Below are positions 18,387-28,253 of a stretch of DNA of 64,000 bases, in pieces. The notes under the pieces were generated by a model. That model did no database searches. It was not told the DNA's origin and saw only the letters and a program-made list of their open reading frames with translations. Source of the DNA: Lewinellaceae bacterium (GTDB lineage: Bacteria; Bacteroidota; Bacteroidia; Chitinophagales; Saprospiraceae); contig JADJUJ010000002.1 of assembly GCA_016710765.1 (NCBI GenBank), forward strand, positions 376,812 to 440,811. Direction: 5' to 3'. Position numbers and translations under genes: made by a program. Each line of letters begins with the position of its first letter. Within the stretch, counting starts at the first letter, position 1.

Positions 18387-19728
18387 ATGTCTGACTTTCA
18401 ATTCTTCCTGATTTTACTTGGTATCCTGATCATCGCATTGCTGGCCCTGCTGTTGTTTCGCCCCAGATCGAAATCGCCAGAACAGGAAACAGTGTCCAGG
18501 GAGCTGTACAAGACCATCGTTGCGCAAAATGAAATCATGCGGCTCGAGTTGGCAGCAAAAGAACAGGAGATCAGGGAAACACAGGCAGCCCTGGCAGCAC
18601 GCGATCAATCCATCCTGCATTTGCAGGATCAACTGGGGCACCAGCAACAGGACTGGGCAGCTGCCAGAAAACAGTTGCAAACCGAATTTGAAAACCTGGC
18701 CAATCGATTGCTGGAAGAAAAGTCGCAGCGCTTTACAGAACAAAACGCGCGCAACCTTCAGCAAGTATTGCACCCGCTGCGGGAAAAATCAAGGAGTTTG
18801 AAGAAAATGTAGAGCGCAAATTTTTGGATGAAACCCGGGAAAAAAAGCAGTTTAAAAACAGAAATTGCCCAACTCTTCCAACTCAACCAGCAGTTGAGTC
18901 TGGATGCACACCAACTGACAGCCGCCCTGAAAGGCCAAAGCAAGGTACAGGGCGACTGGGGAGAGTTGCAACTTGAAACCCTGCTCGAAAAAATCAGGGC
19001 TACAGAAAGGCACGCATTTCCTGATGCAAAATTCCTTTCGCGACAACCAGGGAAATGCCAAGCGACCGGATTTTATCATCCAACTGCCGCAAAATCGCCA
19101 CATCATCATCGATGCCAAGGTTTCCCTCACTGCCTACGAACAATATTTCAACGAACGCGACCCTGTACAGCAGGAAGTTCACCTGAAGGCGCACCTGGAC
19201 AGCATCCGCCGGCATGTGGCAGATTTGAGCAGCAAAGATTACCAGAACCTTTACCAAATCAACACACCCGATTACCTCCTCCTATTTGTACCCATCGAGG
19301 GAGCGCTTCAACTCGCAGCGCAAATTGATCCCAAACTTTTGGCTGATGCCATGGAGCGCAACATCCTGCTGGTCAGCAATGCCAGCCTGATGGCTACCAT
19401 GCGGACCGTAGCCCATGTGTGGAAGCAGGAAAAGCAGAACCGCTCGGTGCTGGAAATTGCCCGGCAGAGCGGCTTGTTGTACGACAAATTCGTAGGATTC
19501 GTAGAGGATTTGCGGAACATTGGCGCCCGGCTCGACAGTGCCCAAAATGCCTATTCCGATGCTTACAACAAACTCGTGAATTCACCCAAATATGGCGATA
19601 CCCTCGTCGGACGGGCAGAGAAGCTCCGAAAACTCGGCGCAAAATCCAGCAAATCACTGCCCGCAGAATTAGTTGAAGAGGAAAAGCCCGTCAGCGACGA
19701 CGAGCGTTTGGAACATGAATCAGAATAG
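18387..19728 (+). pseudogene. rmuC: RmuC-family DNA recombination protein, three frameshifts
   Basis: RmuC family protein of about 445 codons. It has an N-terminal membrane helix (residues 4-22), a coiled coil (about 30-190), and a PD-(D/E)XK-like nuclease domain containing KVQGDWGELQLETLLEK, KRPDFIIQLP and IIIDAKVSLTAYEQY. E. coli RmuC limits inversions at short inverted repeats. Three lesions interrupt the frame: one A too few at 18784-18788, one too many at 18854-18858 and one too many at 18988-18993. Correcting all three gives a full-length protein. Start ATG 18387 (MSDFQFFLILLG) is preferred to the upstream TTG because it follows the promoter. All lesions are in A runs, so sequencing error is likely. 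Confidence 0.85.
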
Positions 19729-19816
19729 AACCGCCTAAAGGAAAGCCTGGTGGATAAGGCACTCAGTTATTGCAGGATGCGTCTGAAAACCATTGTGCAA
19801 AGCACATCAGTTCCAC

Positions 19817-19829
19817 AACCAAATTGGTT
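19817..19829. repeat. Palindrome AACCAAATTGGTT, copy 2
   Basis: Identical to 16449-16461. It lies between the 3' ends of rmuC and the porin gene. Confidence 0.35.
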
Positions 19830-19834
19830 CAACA

Positions 19835-21841
19835 CTAGTTTCCTACGCCAGCAGGTGGCCTGGTCGAACCACTGCCGGTAGCCGATTCCGGGACACCAAT
19901 ATTTCCATCCAGAAAACGCCATCCAATCCCCAATCTGAAGGTATTGAACAACTGTGGGTACCGGGCCGTCTGGTAATACACTTTTGATGGATTGGCAAGC
20001 ATGGCCATGTTCTCATACCGGAAAAAAAACATAAACTGCTCAACCTTGAACGAAACAAAACCATCAATCCAGGGATAAGGCTTTTGTTCTACCTCGTCTT
20101 GCAAAACAAACTGCCAAAACATGGGTTGGTATCCATCTGGCCGAAAGGAATTGTTGACCCGGAAGTCAAAGCCCAGGCGTAGATCCATCCTTAGCTTAAA
20201 AACTTGCCCCTGGTAATACAGGCTGTTTTTTGAGAACCATTTAGGAAGCCGAAACACATCGCTTCTGTTCGCTTGCTGCAATGCCAGCGTATTGTCCAGG
20301 TGAATCTTCCCTGCCTTTATACTAACGTTCCCCAACAACTGCACCACCTGCAGCGGCGAGGTGGTTTGGGCGGCAAGCCCTTGCTGATCGAAGTACAGGT
20401 AGTTGTTGACCAAATGGCTTCGGCCACTCAGGGAGAGGCCAGCCCAAGGAAAAGAATAGGTTGCCGACAACGTAGTTTCTAAGGGTTTTGCAAAGTCATT
20501 TTGCCAAAATAAGCGCTGGCTGATAAACAGCTGATGTTGTAACAGACTTGGCGGCGTGCGCTGGCTCATGACTGCAATTTGCAATCTCCCTACGCTGCCC
20601 ATACCCAATTCCAACTTGCCATCAAGGTGATACTCCCCAAAATTGGAAAGCAACCCAATCTCAGCTTTTCCCTTAAAAACAAAACGGTCGGAAGGGTTCA
20701 ATACCATCCTGCCCGTTGCAAACAGGTTGTTCAGGACCGAATCGCCTGGTTCCTGCTGTACATGAAAATAAGTGTGGGAAAGTCCAAAAGCCAGTAAATC
20801 GGAAGGGGTTTCCGGGTTTTTATTGCGGAAAGTCAGCATTTCAAAATTGTTCTCCAACTTGAATACGTCAATGAAATTCCGGATTCCCCTCACGTCCACC
20901 AAAAAAGTGTCGTAATACAGCGAATCTAACTTGAGGTTCGTATCGTAGAACTTATACTTTTCACGGCGCGCTTGTATGGAATGGGCAGCGCGGAAGGTCC
21001 GTTTGCCATTTTTACCCAGGTCAAGATATTGCGTGCCAAGTGCAGTCCAGTCGGAAATTCGCGTTTGTGCCGCCAGGTCGGGAAGCCTGACCTCTGCGGT
21101 AATGGGCCCGGAAAACTGCCCAGTTCCAAAAAGCGTATCGGTAACAATGCCCCCATTTTCCTGTTGTTGATGGGTGTTGCGGGTGTATACCAGAAATATC
21201 TGGTATCGCTCTCGAATCGGCCACCATATTCCGGCAGAAATGCTGTTGTGCCGGGCCGTTTGGTAGCGAAACTGTCCTACATTATTGAAATTCCGGTAAT
21301 CCAGCGCAAAACAGATATTGTCTGCAAAGGTCCGGGAAACCCTGGCGCGCAGCATGTTGTCGTTTTGCGTTTTCCCCTGAGCAAAAAACACCTTGGAGTA
21401 GGTCCTGGAGATTCGGTAAAAAGCCAGGTCTTCTGCTCGGAGTTGGTAAAGATCAAACGCATGCACGCCCACCTCAAAGCCTCGGCGGTAGGCCGTTTCA
21501 AAAAATTGGGGCCGGGCCGAACTGCCCAAATTTCCCAGGGTACCATAATCAATCGGGAACTGCCGGGCAGGATCATAGAACCGAAAGGCCGCACCGGGCA
21601 GAGTATCCGTTTCCGGAACATGTCGTTCGGGATACATTGGTTGTGTAAAGAACAGGCCACTGGTGTCGGGCACCACGGTACGCAACAATGGCCGCTGCGC
21701 TTCCAGGCTATCGGATTGTTGCGCCGACAGCACACAAGGGGTTATGCCAAACAGGTACAACCAACTGAGCAGCAACCAAGGTGATGCCGATGTGCAGCAG
21801 AAATTACGGATACTTGCCAAAAATGCTGTTGTTTCTTGCAT
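19835..21841 (-). CDS. Putative outer-membrane porin (Porin_10-like)
   Basis: A 668-residue exported protein with a long signal sequence (hydrophobic WLLLSWLYLFGITPCVLSAQ). The rest is beta-rich with many aromatic residues and has the features of the Bacteroidota putative-porin family, including an early segment RFYDPARQFPIDYGTLGNLG and a strand-dense body. The C-terminal 80 residues include FVSFKVEQFMFFFRYENM and FNTFRLGIGWRFLDG. The substrate is unknown. It follows fabI with a 39-bp gap on the same strand and may share its transcript. Family assignment is by overall pattern and length. Confidence 0.75.
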   Translation of the reverse strand: MQETTAFLASIRNFCCTSASPWLLLSWLYLFGITPCVLSAQQSDSLEAQRPLLRTVVPDTSGLFFTQPMYPERHVPETDTLPGAAFRFYDPARQFPIDYGTLGNLGSSARPQFFETAYRRGFEVGVHAFDLYQLRAEDLAFYRISRTYSKVFFAQGKTQNDNMLRARVSRTFADNICFALDYRNFNNVGQFRYQTARHNSISAGIWWPIRERYQIFLVYTRNTHQQQENGGIVTDTLFGTGQFSGPITAEVRLPDLAAQTRISDWTALGTQYLDLGKNGKRTFRAAHSIQARREKYKFYDTNLKLDSLYYDTFLVDVRGIRNFIDVFKLENNFEMLTFRNKNPETPSDLLAFGLSHTYFHVQQEPGDSVLNNLFATGRMVLNPSDRFVFKGKAEIGLLSNFGEYHLDGKLELGMGSVGRLQIAVMSQRTPPSLLQHQLFISQRLFWQNDFAKPLETTLSATYSFPWAGLSLSGRSHLVNNYLYFDQQGLAAQTTSPLQVVQLLGNVSIKAGKIHLDNTLALQQANRSDVFRLPKWFSKNSLYYQGQVFKLRMDLRLGFDFRVNNSFRPDGYQPMFWQFVLQDEVEQKPYPWIDGFVSFKVEQFMFFFRYENMAMLANPSKVYYQTARYPQLFNTFRLGIGWRFLDGNIGVPESATGSGSTRPPAGVGN

Positions 21842-21880
21842 AGAACGAAGCCGGCCAGCAAGAGGTTGCCCGGCTTGCTG

Positions 21881-22675
21881 TTATTTTTCCAGGAGAGCCG
21901 GGTTCATGCCCATGTTGGAGAATCCGCCGTCGTGATACAGATTCTGCATCGTAACAAATCGAGTCAGATCGCTAAACATAGAAACACAGTAGTTGGCGCA
22001 GTCTACAGCCGGAGCATTGCCCAGCGGCGACATTTTTTCCGCATAATTGAAAAACTCCTCAAATCCCTTAATACCCTGTCCGGCTGTCGTCCAGGTTGGC
22101 GATTGAGAAATGGTATTTACCCTTACTTTTTTAGCCGTACCAAGGTGGTATCCAAAACTGCGGGCAAAAGATTCCAACAGCGCTTTCGACTCTGCCATTT
22201 CAGAGTAGTCTGGAAAAACGCGTTGGGCCGCTATATAAGTTAGGCCGAGAATACTGCCCCAGTCTTTGATAGCATCGAGTTTCCAGATGGTTTGCATCGT
22301 TTTATGAAAGGAAATGGCACTGACATCAAATGTCGTTTGCATCCAATCGTAATTCAAATCGGTGTAGGACTTCCCTTTGCGGACATTGACCGACATGCCA
22401 ATGGAGTGCAGCACAAAGTCGAACTGACCACCGAAATGTTCCATGCTCTTGCTCACCAGGTTCTCCAGGTCTTCGAGCGATGTGGCATCCGCGGGAATTA
22501 CCGGGGCATTACAGATTTCTGCCAATTTGTTGATTTCACCCATCCGCATGGCAACAGGTGCATTTGTAAGCACAATTTGAGCGCCTTCTTCTACGCAGCG
22601 TTCCGCAACTTTCCAGGCGATGCTCTGATCGTCCAATGCGCCAAAAATGATGCCTTTTTTTCCTTTGAGTATCAT
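21881..22675 (-). CDS. fabI: Enoyl-[acyl-carrier-protein] reductase (FabI)
   Basis: NADH-dependent reductase of the last step of fatty-acid chain elongation. The 264-residue protein is an atypical short-chain dehydrogenase. The N-terminal nucleotide-binding segment is KGIIFGALDDQSIAWKVAE, SIGM and LGLTYIAAQRV motifs follow, and the catalytic Tyr-x6-Lys is in DYSEMAESKALLE. It ends near NMGMNPALLEK. The start MILKGKKGIIFGA at 22675 is preferred to one 20 codons upstream because the extra residues (MRGKREAALRFF...) do not fit the family. The 274 bp upstream are shared with the divergent CBM48 gene. Confidence 0.95.
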   Translation of the reverse strand: MILKGKKGIIFGALDDQSIAWKVAERCVEEGAQIVLTNAPVAMRMGEINKLAEICNAPVIPADATSLEDLENLVSKSMEHFGGQFDFVLHSIGMSVNVRKGKSYTDLNYDWMQTTFDVSAISFHKTMQTIWKLDAIKDWGSILGLTYIAAQRVFPDYSEMAESKALLESFARSFGYHLGTAKKVRVNTISQSPTWTTAGQGIKGFEEFFNYAEKMSPLGNAPAVDCANYCVSMFSDLTRFVTMQNLYHDGGFSNMGMNPALLEK

Positions 22676-22859
22676 GATGTTCACAGTGTTTGAAATACAA
22701 AAAAAACGAAGCGCTGCTTCTCTTTTACCCCGCAAAGATAGGAAAGCAAAACCGGCATTGAAAGATTCCCTAAAAAAAGGCGCAGAATATTAAAACCACT
22801 TTTATTCTGTTTTCGACAATATACTTATGTTAATACCAAATTTATTTTGGTCTACAACG

Positions 22860-22890
22860 TTGTATGTTTGAAAGAATGCACTTATCTTTG
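22860..22890 (+). promoter_or_regulatory. Bacteroidota-type promoter for the CBM48 protein gene
   Basis: TTG at 22860-22862, 20 bases, then TATCTTTG at 22883-22890, an exact TAnnTTTG match. It lies about 60 bp before the ATG at 22950. Confidence 0.6.
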
Positions 22891-22949
22891 TGTCATTACA
22901 ACACTAAGTGATGCGACTTCGCATTATCTAAATTTAAAAAACAAAACTT

Positions 22950-23480
22950 ATGGCAACTAAAAAGCAATCCAACAAAACAACTGTTGTTGAGAAGCCTGTT
23001 GTTGAAATTTCTAAAGCCAAATCGGCTGCCAAGAAAGCGCCAGTAGCAAAAAAAGCAACTGAAAGCAAAGCAACTGCTCCCGTAGCAACACCTTCTGCCG
23101 CAACTGCCCCTAAGGCAAAGGCTACCAAAACGACGGCTGCTAAGGCCAGTGCAAAAACTGCTGCTCCCAAAACTGCGACAGCAAAGGCTGCAAAGCCAGC
23201 ACTCAAAACGAAAAAAATCAACTTCAGCCTTCCTAAAGAAGCGGTTGAAAACGCCGAAAAAGTCGCTTTGGTTGGTGATTTTTGCAGCTGGGACATTACC
23301 AAGTCCATCGCTTTGAACAAACAAAAAGACGGTTCCTTTAAAACGGCACTGGAACTCGAAACCGGACGCAGCTACCAGTTCCGCTATTTGATTGACGGCA
23401 CAAAATGGGAGAATGCATGGGATGCTGAGGCATATGAGCCAACACCATTTGGCGCCTACAATTCTGTAGTAAAAGCCTAA
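22950..23480 (+). CDS. Small CBM48 (glycogen-binding) protein with Lys/Ala-rich N-terminus
   Basis: A 176-residue cytoplasmic protein. Residues 1-88 are low complexity, rich in Lys, Ala and Thr, and resemble histone H1-like tails (APKAKATKTTAAKASAK). Residues 89-176 are a carbohydrate-binding module 48 / AMPK-glycogen-binding domain: KINFSLPKEAVENAEKVALV then GDFCSWD, the typical YQFRYLIDG strand and W..AWDAEAYEPTPFG. It has no catalytic domain. A likely role is binding glycogen or another alpha-glucan, since glgA and glgC are in the same window. The tail composition closely resembles that of GlgA encoded here. The promoter upstream and strong terminator downstream make it a single-gene unit. 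Confidence 0.85.
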   Translation: MATKKQSNKTTVVEKPVVEISKAKSAAKKAPVAKKATESKATAPVATPSAATAPKAKATKTTAAKASAKTAAPKTATAKAAKPALKTKKINFSLPKEAVENAEKVALVGDFCSWDITKSIALNKQKDGSFKTALELETGRSYQFRYLIDGTKWENAWDAEAYEPTPFGAYNSVVKA

Positions 23481-23504
23481 GAAAAACCCGGCACCTAAGC
23501 CCTT

Positions 23505-23605
23505 AAACGGCTGAAACGACAAAAAGACAACTACTACTGAACTGCATTTTCAAAAATGCGAGTTTGTGTTAGTTTGTCTATTTGTTGCTTCAGCCGTTTT
23601 TTTTT
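23505..23605 (+). terminator. Long stem-loop terminator after the CBM48 gene
   Basis: AAACGGCTGAA at 23505-23515 pairs with TTCAGCCGTTT at 23589-23599, and the T run continues to 23605. The arms extend imperfectly inward, and a central hairpin GCATTTT-C-AAAAATGC sits in the loop. A structured 3' region of this size may also protect the mRNA. Confidence 0.75.
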
Positions 23606-23700
23606 GAATATATTTATACCCAAAATCGATTGATGCGCCACTGCCTGAACACATCACGGTAGCTTGTTTTTTTTTATTTTTTATAATCCAATACTGTACC

Positions 23701-23841
23701 ATGTTTTTTATACTCCCAGACGATACCGCATTTTAGGTATCCAACCCTTTATTTTACGACTTCAATGAGACCCAATTACACGCCCTGACCATTCAGCGTG
23801 CAGAAGAGGATATGTATGCAAGCCCAAAACTATGGTTTTGA
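23701..23841 (+). pseudogene. Short coding-like remnant with in-frame TAG
   Basis: Reading from ATG 23701 gives MFFILPDDTAF, a TAG, then VSNPLFYDFNETQLHALTIQ and a further 17 residues to TGA at 23839-23841. The composition looks protein-like, but I recognise no family and the frame is closed by TAG at codon 12. It overlaps the 3' end of the convergent radical SAM gene by 12 bp. The rest of 23606-23829 is AT-rich and holds nothing I can support. Confidence 0.2.
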
Positions 23842-24674
23842 GGAATCTTCAGTTTGCATGAATTTTGTCACCATTTTTTCCACATCAAAATAATCCCGGA
23901 AAAATTCGTCGCACCAAAGACAGACATTTTGAAGATCCTCTGTTCTTGCTACGGCAAGTTCCCGTGGAATACCTACCGACTCCCCCATCCCCAATGGGTC
24001 TCCCCTGTTGATGCTTTGGAAAACCGGCGATTCTGCCACACGGGCAAGCACATCCGCAACTTTCTCTTTTCGGGCATCGCGCATAGCTTTGTACGTTCCC
24101 GGACAACAAGGGTTGATGCGCCACAATTGAATAGAAATTTCTTGAGGAATCCCCTCAGCACCACTCAAAAAACCAATCCCACCAGAAAGGATACTGCAAA
24201 AGTTGTGACCAGGATCTTTTTTCCAGTTGTTCTTCTCCAGAGAACGACCACGGGCCCAATTTCCACCCAGCCACATATCCTCTGTTGCCCCCCAATATCC
24301 CCATGACAACGGATGCCCTTTCACCAAATAGGTTTCTTTTTCGATCAGCGGATCTTTATCATCGCCATTGACATTTCTGGAGGCAAACAGTTCCGCCAAT
24401 TCCATAATGCGCCCCCCGGCGTGCTTGTGGTAACGGTCGATGCTGGCAATATCAAAACGTAAATCGCATACAACAGATTTTTATCTGCCAGTGGTTCGCC
24501 ACCCGAGAGAATAATCCTATCAACCCGGTCGGGCAAGTTGGCTATGATCTGCATGCATTCCGACTTACTGATACGGTCACCTTGCGGGCCGGAAAGATTG
24601 TAGCAATGGTCGCATTTGTCATTACAAAGCTGTGTAAAAACCCAGTACACGGATTCGCAGTGGTTATAATTCAT
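23830..24674 (-). pseudogene. Radical SAM protein with SPASM-like cysteine tail, frameshifted
   Basis: About 281 codons. The SAM/[4Fe-4S] motif is CNDKCDHC at residues 17-24, followed by RIILSGGEPLADK. The C-terminal half has extra cysteines (NPCCPGTYKAM and NVCLWCDEFF) that could bind a second cluster, as in SPASM-type peptide- or protein-modifying enzymes. The frame breaks after PLADKN. Adding one T to TTTTT at 24478-24482 on the plus strand restores CDLRFDIASIDRYHKHAGGR before MELAELFASRNVNG. The start lies 3 bp after the ABC ATPase stop, so it is the last gene of the importer operon. Its substrate is unknown. I infer a function linked to the imported compound, which is unusual for a YnjBCD-type locus. 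Confidence 0.75.
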
Positions 24675-24677
24675 GTT

Positions 24678-25406
24678 TTACTCCAAATTGAGGTTTTTCC
24701 AAAATTCCAACTCACCCTTCACACCCGTACGGGAGTCCTGAATAAAGGCTTCCCGGTTGGGAAATACTTCAATCTGCCCCTCGGATAAAAAAGCAAGCCT
24801 GTCGCCCATCAAAAGGGCTTCTTTCAGATCATGCGTCACAAAAATGGCCGAAATTTTCTCTTCGGCAGCCACTTTTTTGAAAAATTGCTGCATATTCTGC
24901 CGCGTTTCAACATCCAGATTCCCGAAGGGTTCATCCAGGAGCAGCACTTCTGGGTGCAGAATCAGCGCCCGCCCAAAAGCCACCCTTTGTTTCTGGCCTC
25001 CGGATAAAGTATCGGGCATCTTATCCAACTGCGCCGAAAGGTCCAGCTTTTCCAGCATGTCCATCGTCCGCTTCCTGACGTTCGCTGGCGATTCCTTGCG
25101 CAACCGGAGGCCAAAGGATACATTTTCAAACACATTCAGGTGCGAAAACAACTATGCCTCCTGATACCGGTATATCATCCCGCGCTGTTGTGGCGGAAGA
25201 CTCATCATTGATCGCTTACGCAACAGAATTTGGCCAACTGAAGGATTTATTAGACCGGCAATAACCTTGAGCAATGTTGTTTTACCACAACCCGATCGCC
25301 CCAGCACTGCCAGGGTTTCCCGTTCCTTAAGTTGGAGCGAAAGGTCAGTCAGTACCGTTTCCTGTCCAAAACTGACGCCGATATGTTGAAGTTCCAGCAG
25401 TGTCAT
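24678..25406 (-). pseudogene. ABC transporter ATP-binding protein (YnjD-like), interrupted by in-frame TAG
   Basis: ATPase of the importer, 242 codons including one TAG. Walker A is GRSGCGKTT, the Q-loop region is MIYRYQEA, the signature is LSGGQKQR, Walker B is LLLDEPFGNLD and the switch His is in FVTHDL. The reading frame is continuous apart from TAG at 25152-25154, where the family has a leucine (QEALLF). A single TTG-to-TAG change explains it. Unlike the neighbouring lesions this is a substitution, not a homopolymer indel. The start overlaps the permease stop as ATGA. The ATP site is complete only if the TAG is read through or is an error. Confidence 0.8.
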
Positions 25407-26160
25407 TTTGCCCTTAAAACCATGTTTTTATTGATCCATAACAACAACAGCGGCGGAAAAACCAGCAAACAACTGCCCATCGCTGCATAAACCGGGTTGG
25501 CCTCACCAATATACTGAAATACCCGAAGGGTCATGGTAGAAACCTGTCCTAGACCAATAACACTGGTTAGGCCATAATCGAACCAGGAAATCAGGAAGGC
25601 CTGAAAGAAGACCGTTAGCAGGGCCTTTGCTGACAAGGGCAACAGCACATAGCGCCAGGCTTGCCAACTGCTCCCACCCAAGGTATGCACCAAATCCTCC
25701 ATGGCTTCTAGCTGCGCCGACCAGTGCGCCGTGGAAAGGATTACGACAAATGGGAATACGATCAAAAAATGCGCCAGCGCAACGCCTGCAAAGGTACCGG
25801 ACAATTGCGTTTTGAGAAAAAGAACTGCAGGCAAAAGGCGTACACAACCGGAGAGAAGGCATAAGGCAGGTAAGCCAAGCGAATCAGTAGGTGCTTCTTT
25901 GGGTGCTTTACCAGCATTTTTCCCATTAAAAACCCGGATATGGTGGCGACCAAAGCCACCAGTCCTGCCAATGCAACAGCCAGTTTAAGGCTTGCAGCCA
26001 ATCCTGCCCCTTTTAAGGCCAACCACCAGGTTTGCATGCTAAATACTGCTGGCAATACCTCAGGATAACGCCAGCTGACCGCAACCGATTGCAGCAAAAA
26101 AAACAAAAAGGGCGCCGAAAACAGCAGTACGGCCAGCACCAAAAACACCTTGCTTCTCAT
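25403..26160 (-). pseudogene. ABC transporter permease 2 (YnjC C-terminal-half-like), frameshifted
   Basis: Inner-membrane permease of about 253 codons with about six hydrophobic segments, starting MRSKVFLVLAVLLFSAPFLF. The second half carries the binding-protein-dependent permease EAA-like loop (EDLVHTLGGSSWQAWRYVLLP), which contacts the ATPase. The frame breaks in VVYAFCLQFFF. Adding one A to AAAAA at 25817-25821 on the plus strand restores LQFFFLKTQLSGTFAGVAL. It overlaps the upstream permease stop as ATGA and overlaps ynjD in the same way, indicating translational coupling. In E. coli the two permease domains are fused in one YnjC protein; here they are separate genes. Confidence 0.8.
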
Positions 26161-27012
26161 GAGGCTTTTTTTTCTGAACCCGGGCCAAACCACCAAAGCG
26201 CAACAGACACCAGGAGTGCATACATCACCGTCAGCACATAGGCTTGTGGCAACGCCAACAAATCAAACCTGCCAAACTTCTGGGCAATCAGTACCGAAAT
26301 CATTCGCGGGTGTTGCCTGCCAAGGACCAATGGCACCTCATAGGCGCCAAACAGTATAATCGTGTACAATACCATAGCAGGCTTGAGTTGCTTCCAGCAA
26401 TACCGGAACGGCCAACTTCCATATTTGCTGCTTTCTCTCCGCACCCAATGCCGCCGCCGCCGCCATCATTTCCCCTACTTTTTCAGCGGCATAATACTGC
26501 ATCAGCAAAATGGAAAAAAAAGGGAAACTTAAAAAAATCATGATCAGCAATACACCTAAATAAAGTGGATCGTTGATCAATTCGGGAAAATCCTGTGGTT
26601 GCCGGAACAAACCCATTTGGTTGGTAATCCTGGATAACAAGCCGCTGCCCGACAACAACTGAAAACCCCAAAATGCGGCAACCAGGGGTGGGAGCGCCAA
26701 TGGCCAGTAAAGGATCCCTGCATATTTAGTCCAAAACCGGCGTCCGGCCAACACAAAGCTCATGGCAATCAACACAGCGTTGCCCACCGCAAGCAAAGCA
26801 AGCGCCAGGCTTAACAAGAGCGCGCCCCAGACATCCCCAGACGCCAACACGGCAAGCCAATGTTCACCGGTAACACCTTCAGACAATATACCAACTGCTC
26901 CAAAACTGTACAACAACGCGTAGCTCACGCCTGCAACCATAGGAAGCAAAACCAGCATGAAGAAAATAGCCAGGGCCCACTGCTGGCGTATTTTAAGCCA
27001 AATTGGTGTCAT
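26157..27012 (-). pseudogene. ABC transporter permease 1 (YnjC N-terminal-half-like), frameshifted
   Basis: Inner-membrane permease of about 285 codons, starting MTPIWLKIRQQWALAIFFML. Hydrophobic segments are near residues 14-36, 65-90, 100-125 and 150-170 and in the last 90 residues. The frame is lost at VPVLLEATQ near 26391-26400. The expected continuation KQLKPAMVLYTIILFGAYEV is in another frame, so one base is surplus or two are missing. The EAA-like loop (AAAALGAERKQQIWKLAVPV) lies just before the break. The start overlaps the binding-protein stop as ATGA. Confidence 0.78.
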
Positions 27013-28222
27013 CTATTGTTGTCAATCACCCGTGTTCTGAAATCGTTGTACAAGCGGATCATGTATTCCGGTGCTGGCTCCTGCAAAGCTTTTGCATCCA
27101 AGGTATTTCTGGCGGGTGCATTTTTTCGCCCTGGTATTGCTGTAAAACGATCGGGCCAGGGCGCTGGAAGGCCATCAATGGCCAGTATGGTACCATCGCC
27201 CCATACATCAGGTTTCATCTTTTCCCATTGAGCAGCGGGGGAACACAAAAAATTGATTGCAACCAGCGCACCGGGCAGATTTTGGGCACCGCCCGGTATC
27301 CCCAGATAATGCGAATTCCGTATAGAGCCATAAGCGGGAACATACGCCAGCGCAGTGCCGGGAAATACGCCCTGTATAATCTTGTTATCCACCTCCGCAT
27401 CATTGTTGCTCATGGTAAAATCAAGCTCCTTGTTGGCAAACATCTGGTGTACGGCAGCCAGGCTTTCGGGAAAAGTTTCCCCCTTGCGCCAGAAATTAGC
27501 CTTATTGCGGTTGATGAAGGCCCAAAGCTGATCGCTCACACGTTTGTATTTCACTTCATCGAAAGAGCCTTTAAAATATTGCGGATCACCGGCCAGCGCA
27601 ACCATCCAGGATTTCAGCAGGGTCATCCCCGTGAACTCATACGGAATGGTAAACCGGCCGGGGTGTTGTTGCCAAAAAGCCTCCCAATCACCCAGAGATT
27701 GTGGCGGATGGGGTGTACGAATACTATCGTAAATCATGGTCATTTGAACGTTTCCCCAGGGGCATTCAAAACCTGCAATTTTTGTTGAAAATCAATCCCG
27801 ATAAATGGATTTTCGAAGTCGATGTATTGGGCATTGGGCAGTTTTTCGGTAAATGGCCCATACAGTGCGCTGATTTGTCGCAGTTGAAAAAATGTTTCAC
27901 CGTTGATCCAGCAAACATCCAGATGGCTTTTGCTCCTGCCAGCCTCCTTTTCTGCCATCAGGTTTTTAACAATCTCAGTGCCTTGTCCGGGAGCAATTTC
28001 CAGGGTAATCCCATATTGGTTTAAAAGACTGGGTACAACATAAGTTTGCATGTACCGGTTAATCAGAGGATCGCCCTGCCACATCATCATCCGAACCGTG
28101 GTTCCCTTTGCTGCTGCTTCAACAGCAGGCCAATCTGCCTTCATCCAATCCACCGCAGGCTGCTGGGCGGATTGGCAGCCCAACAAAAAAACGATTGCAC
28201 CCAACAGTGCTGTTCGAGCCAT
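27009..28222 (-). pseudogene. ABC transporter substrate-binding lipoprotein (YnjB-like), frameshifted
   Basis: Binding protein of about 404 codons related to E. coli YnjB. The start MARTALLGAIVFLLGC gives a lipoprotein signal with Cys16 as the lipidation site. Family segments are visible: DVCWINGETFFQLRQ, YGPFTEKLPNAQYIDF, then MIYDSIRTPHPPQS and HPGRFTIPYEFTGMTLLKS. The frame breaks inside the family APWG motif. One extra G in GGGG at 27759-27762 on the plus strand restores NAPWGNVQMTMIYDS. The ligand of YnjB-type proteins is not well established. It starts 31 bp after the TonB-dependent receptor stop. Confidence 0.85.
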
Positions 28223-28253
28223 GATAAAAGTTTTCTCCACTGCAGTTCTGGTG

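Noticed and set aside
22896..23522. 208-codon minus-strand frame opposite the CBM48 gene
   Set aside because: It is a Cys/Ser/Phe-rich mirror of Lys/Ala codons; the plus frame has a recognisable domain, promoter and terminator.
25152..25154. Genome-wide recoding of TAG as an amino acid
   Set aside because: TAG is used as a normal stop elsewhere in the window, for example at 16321-16323, and most genes need no read-through.
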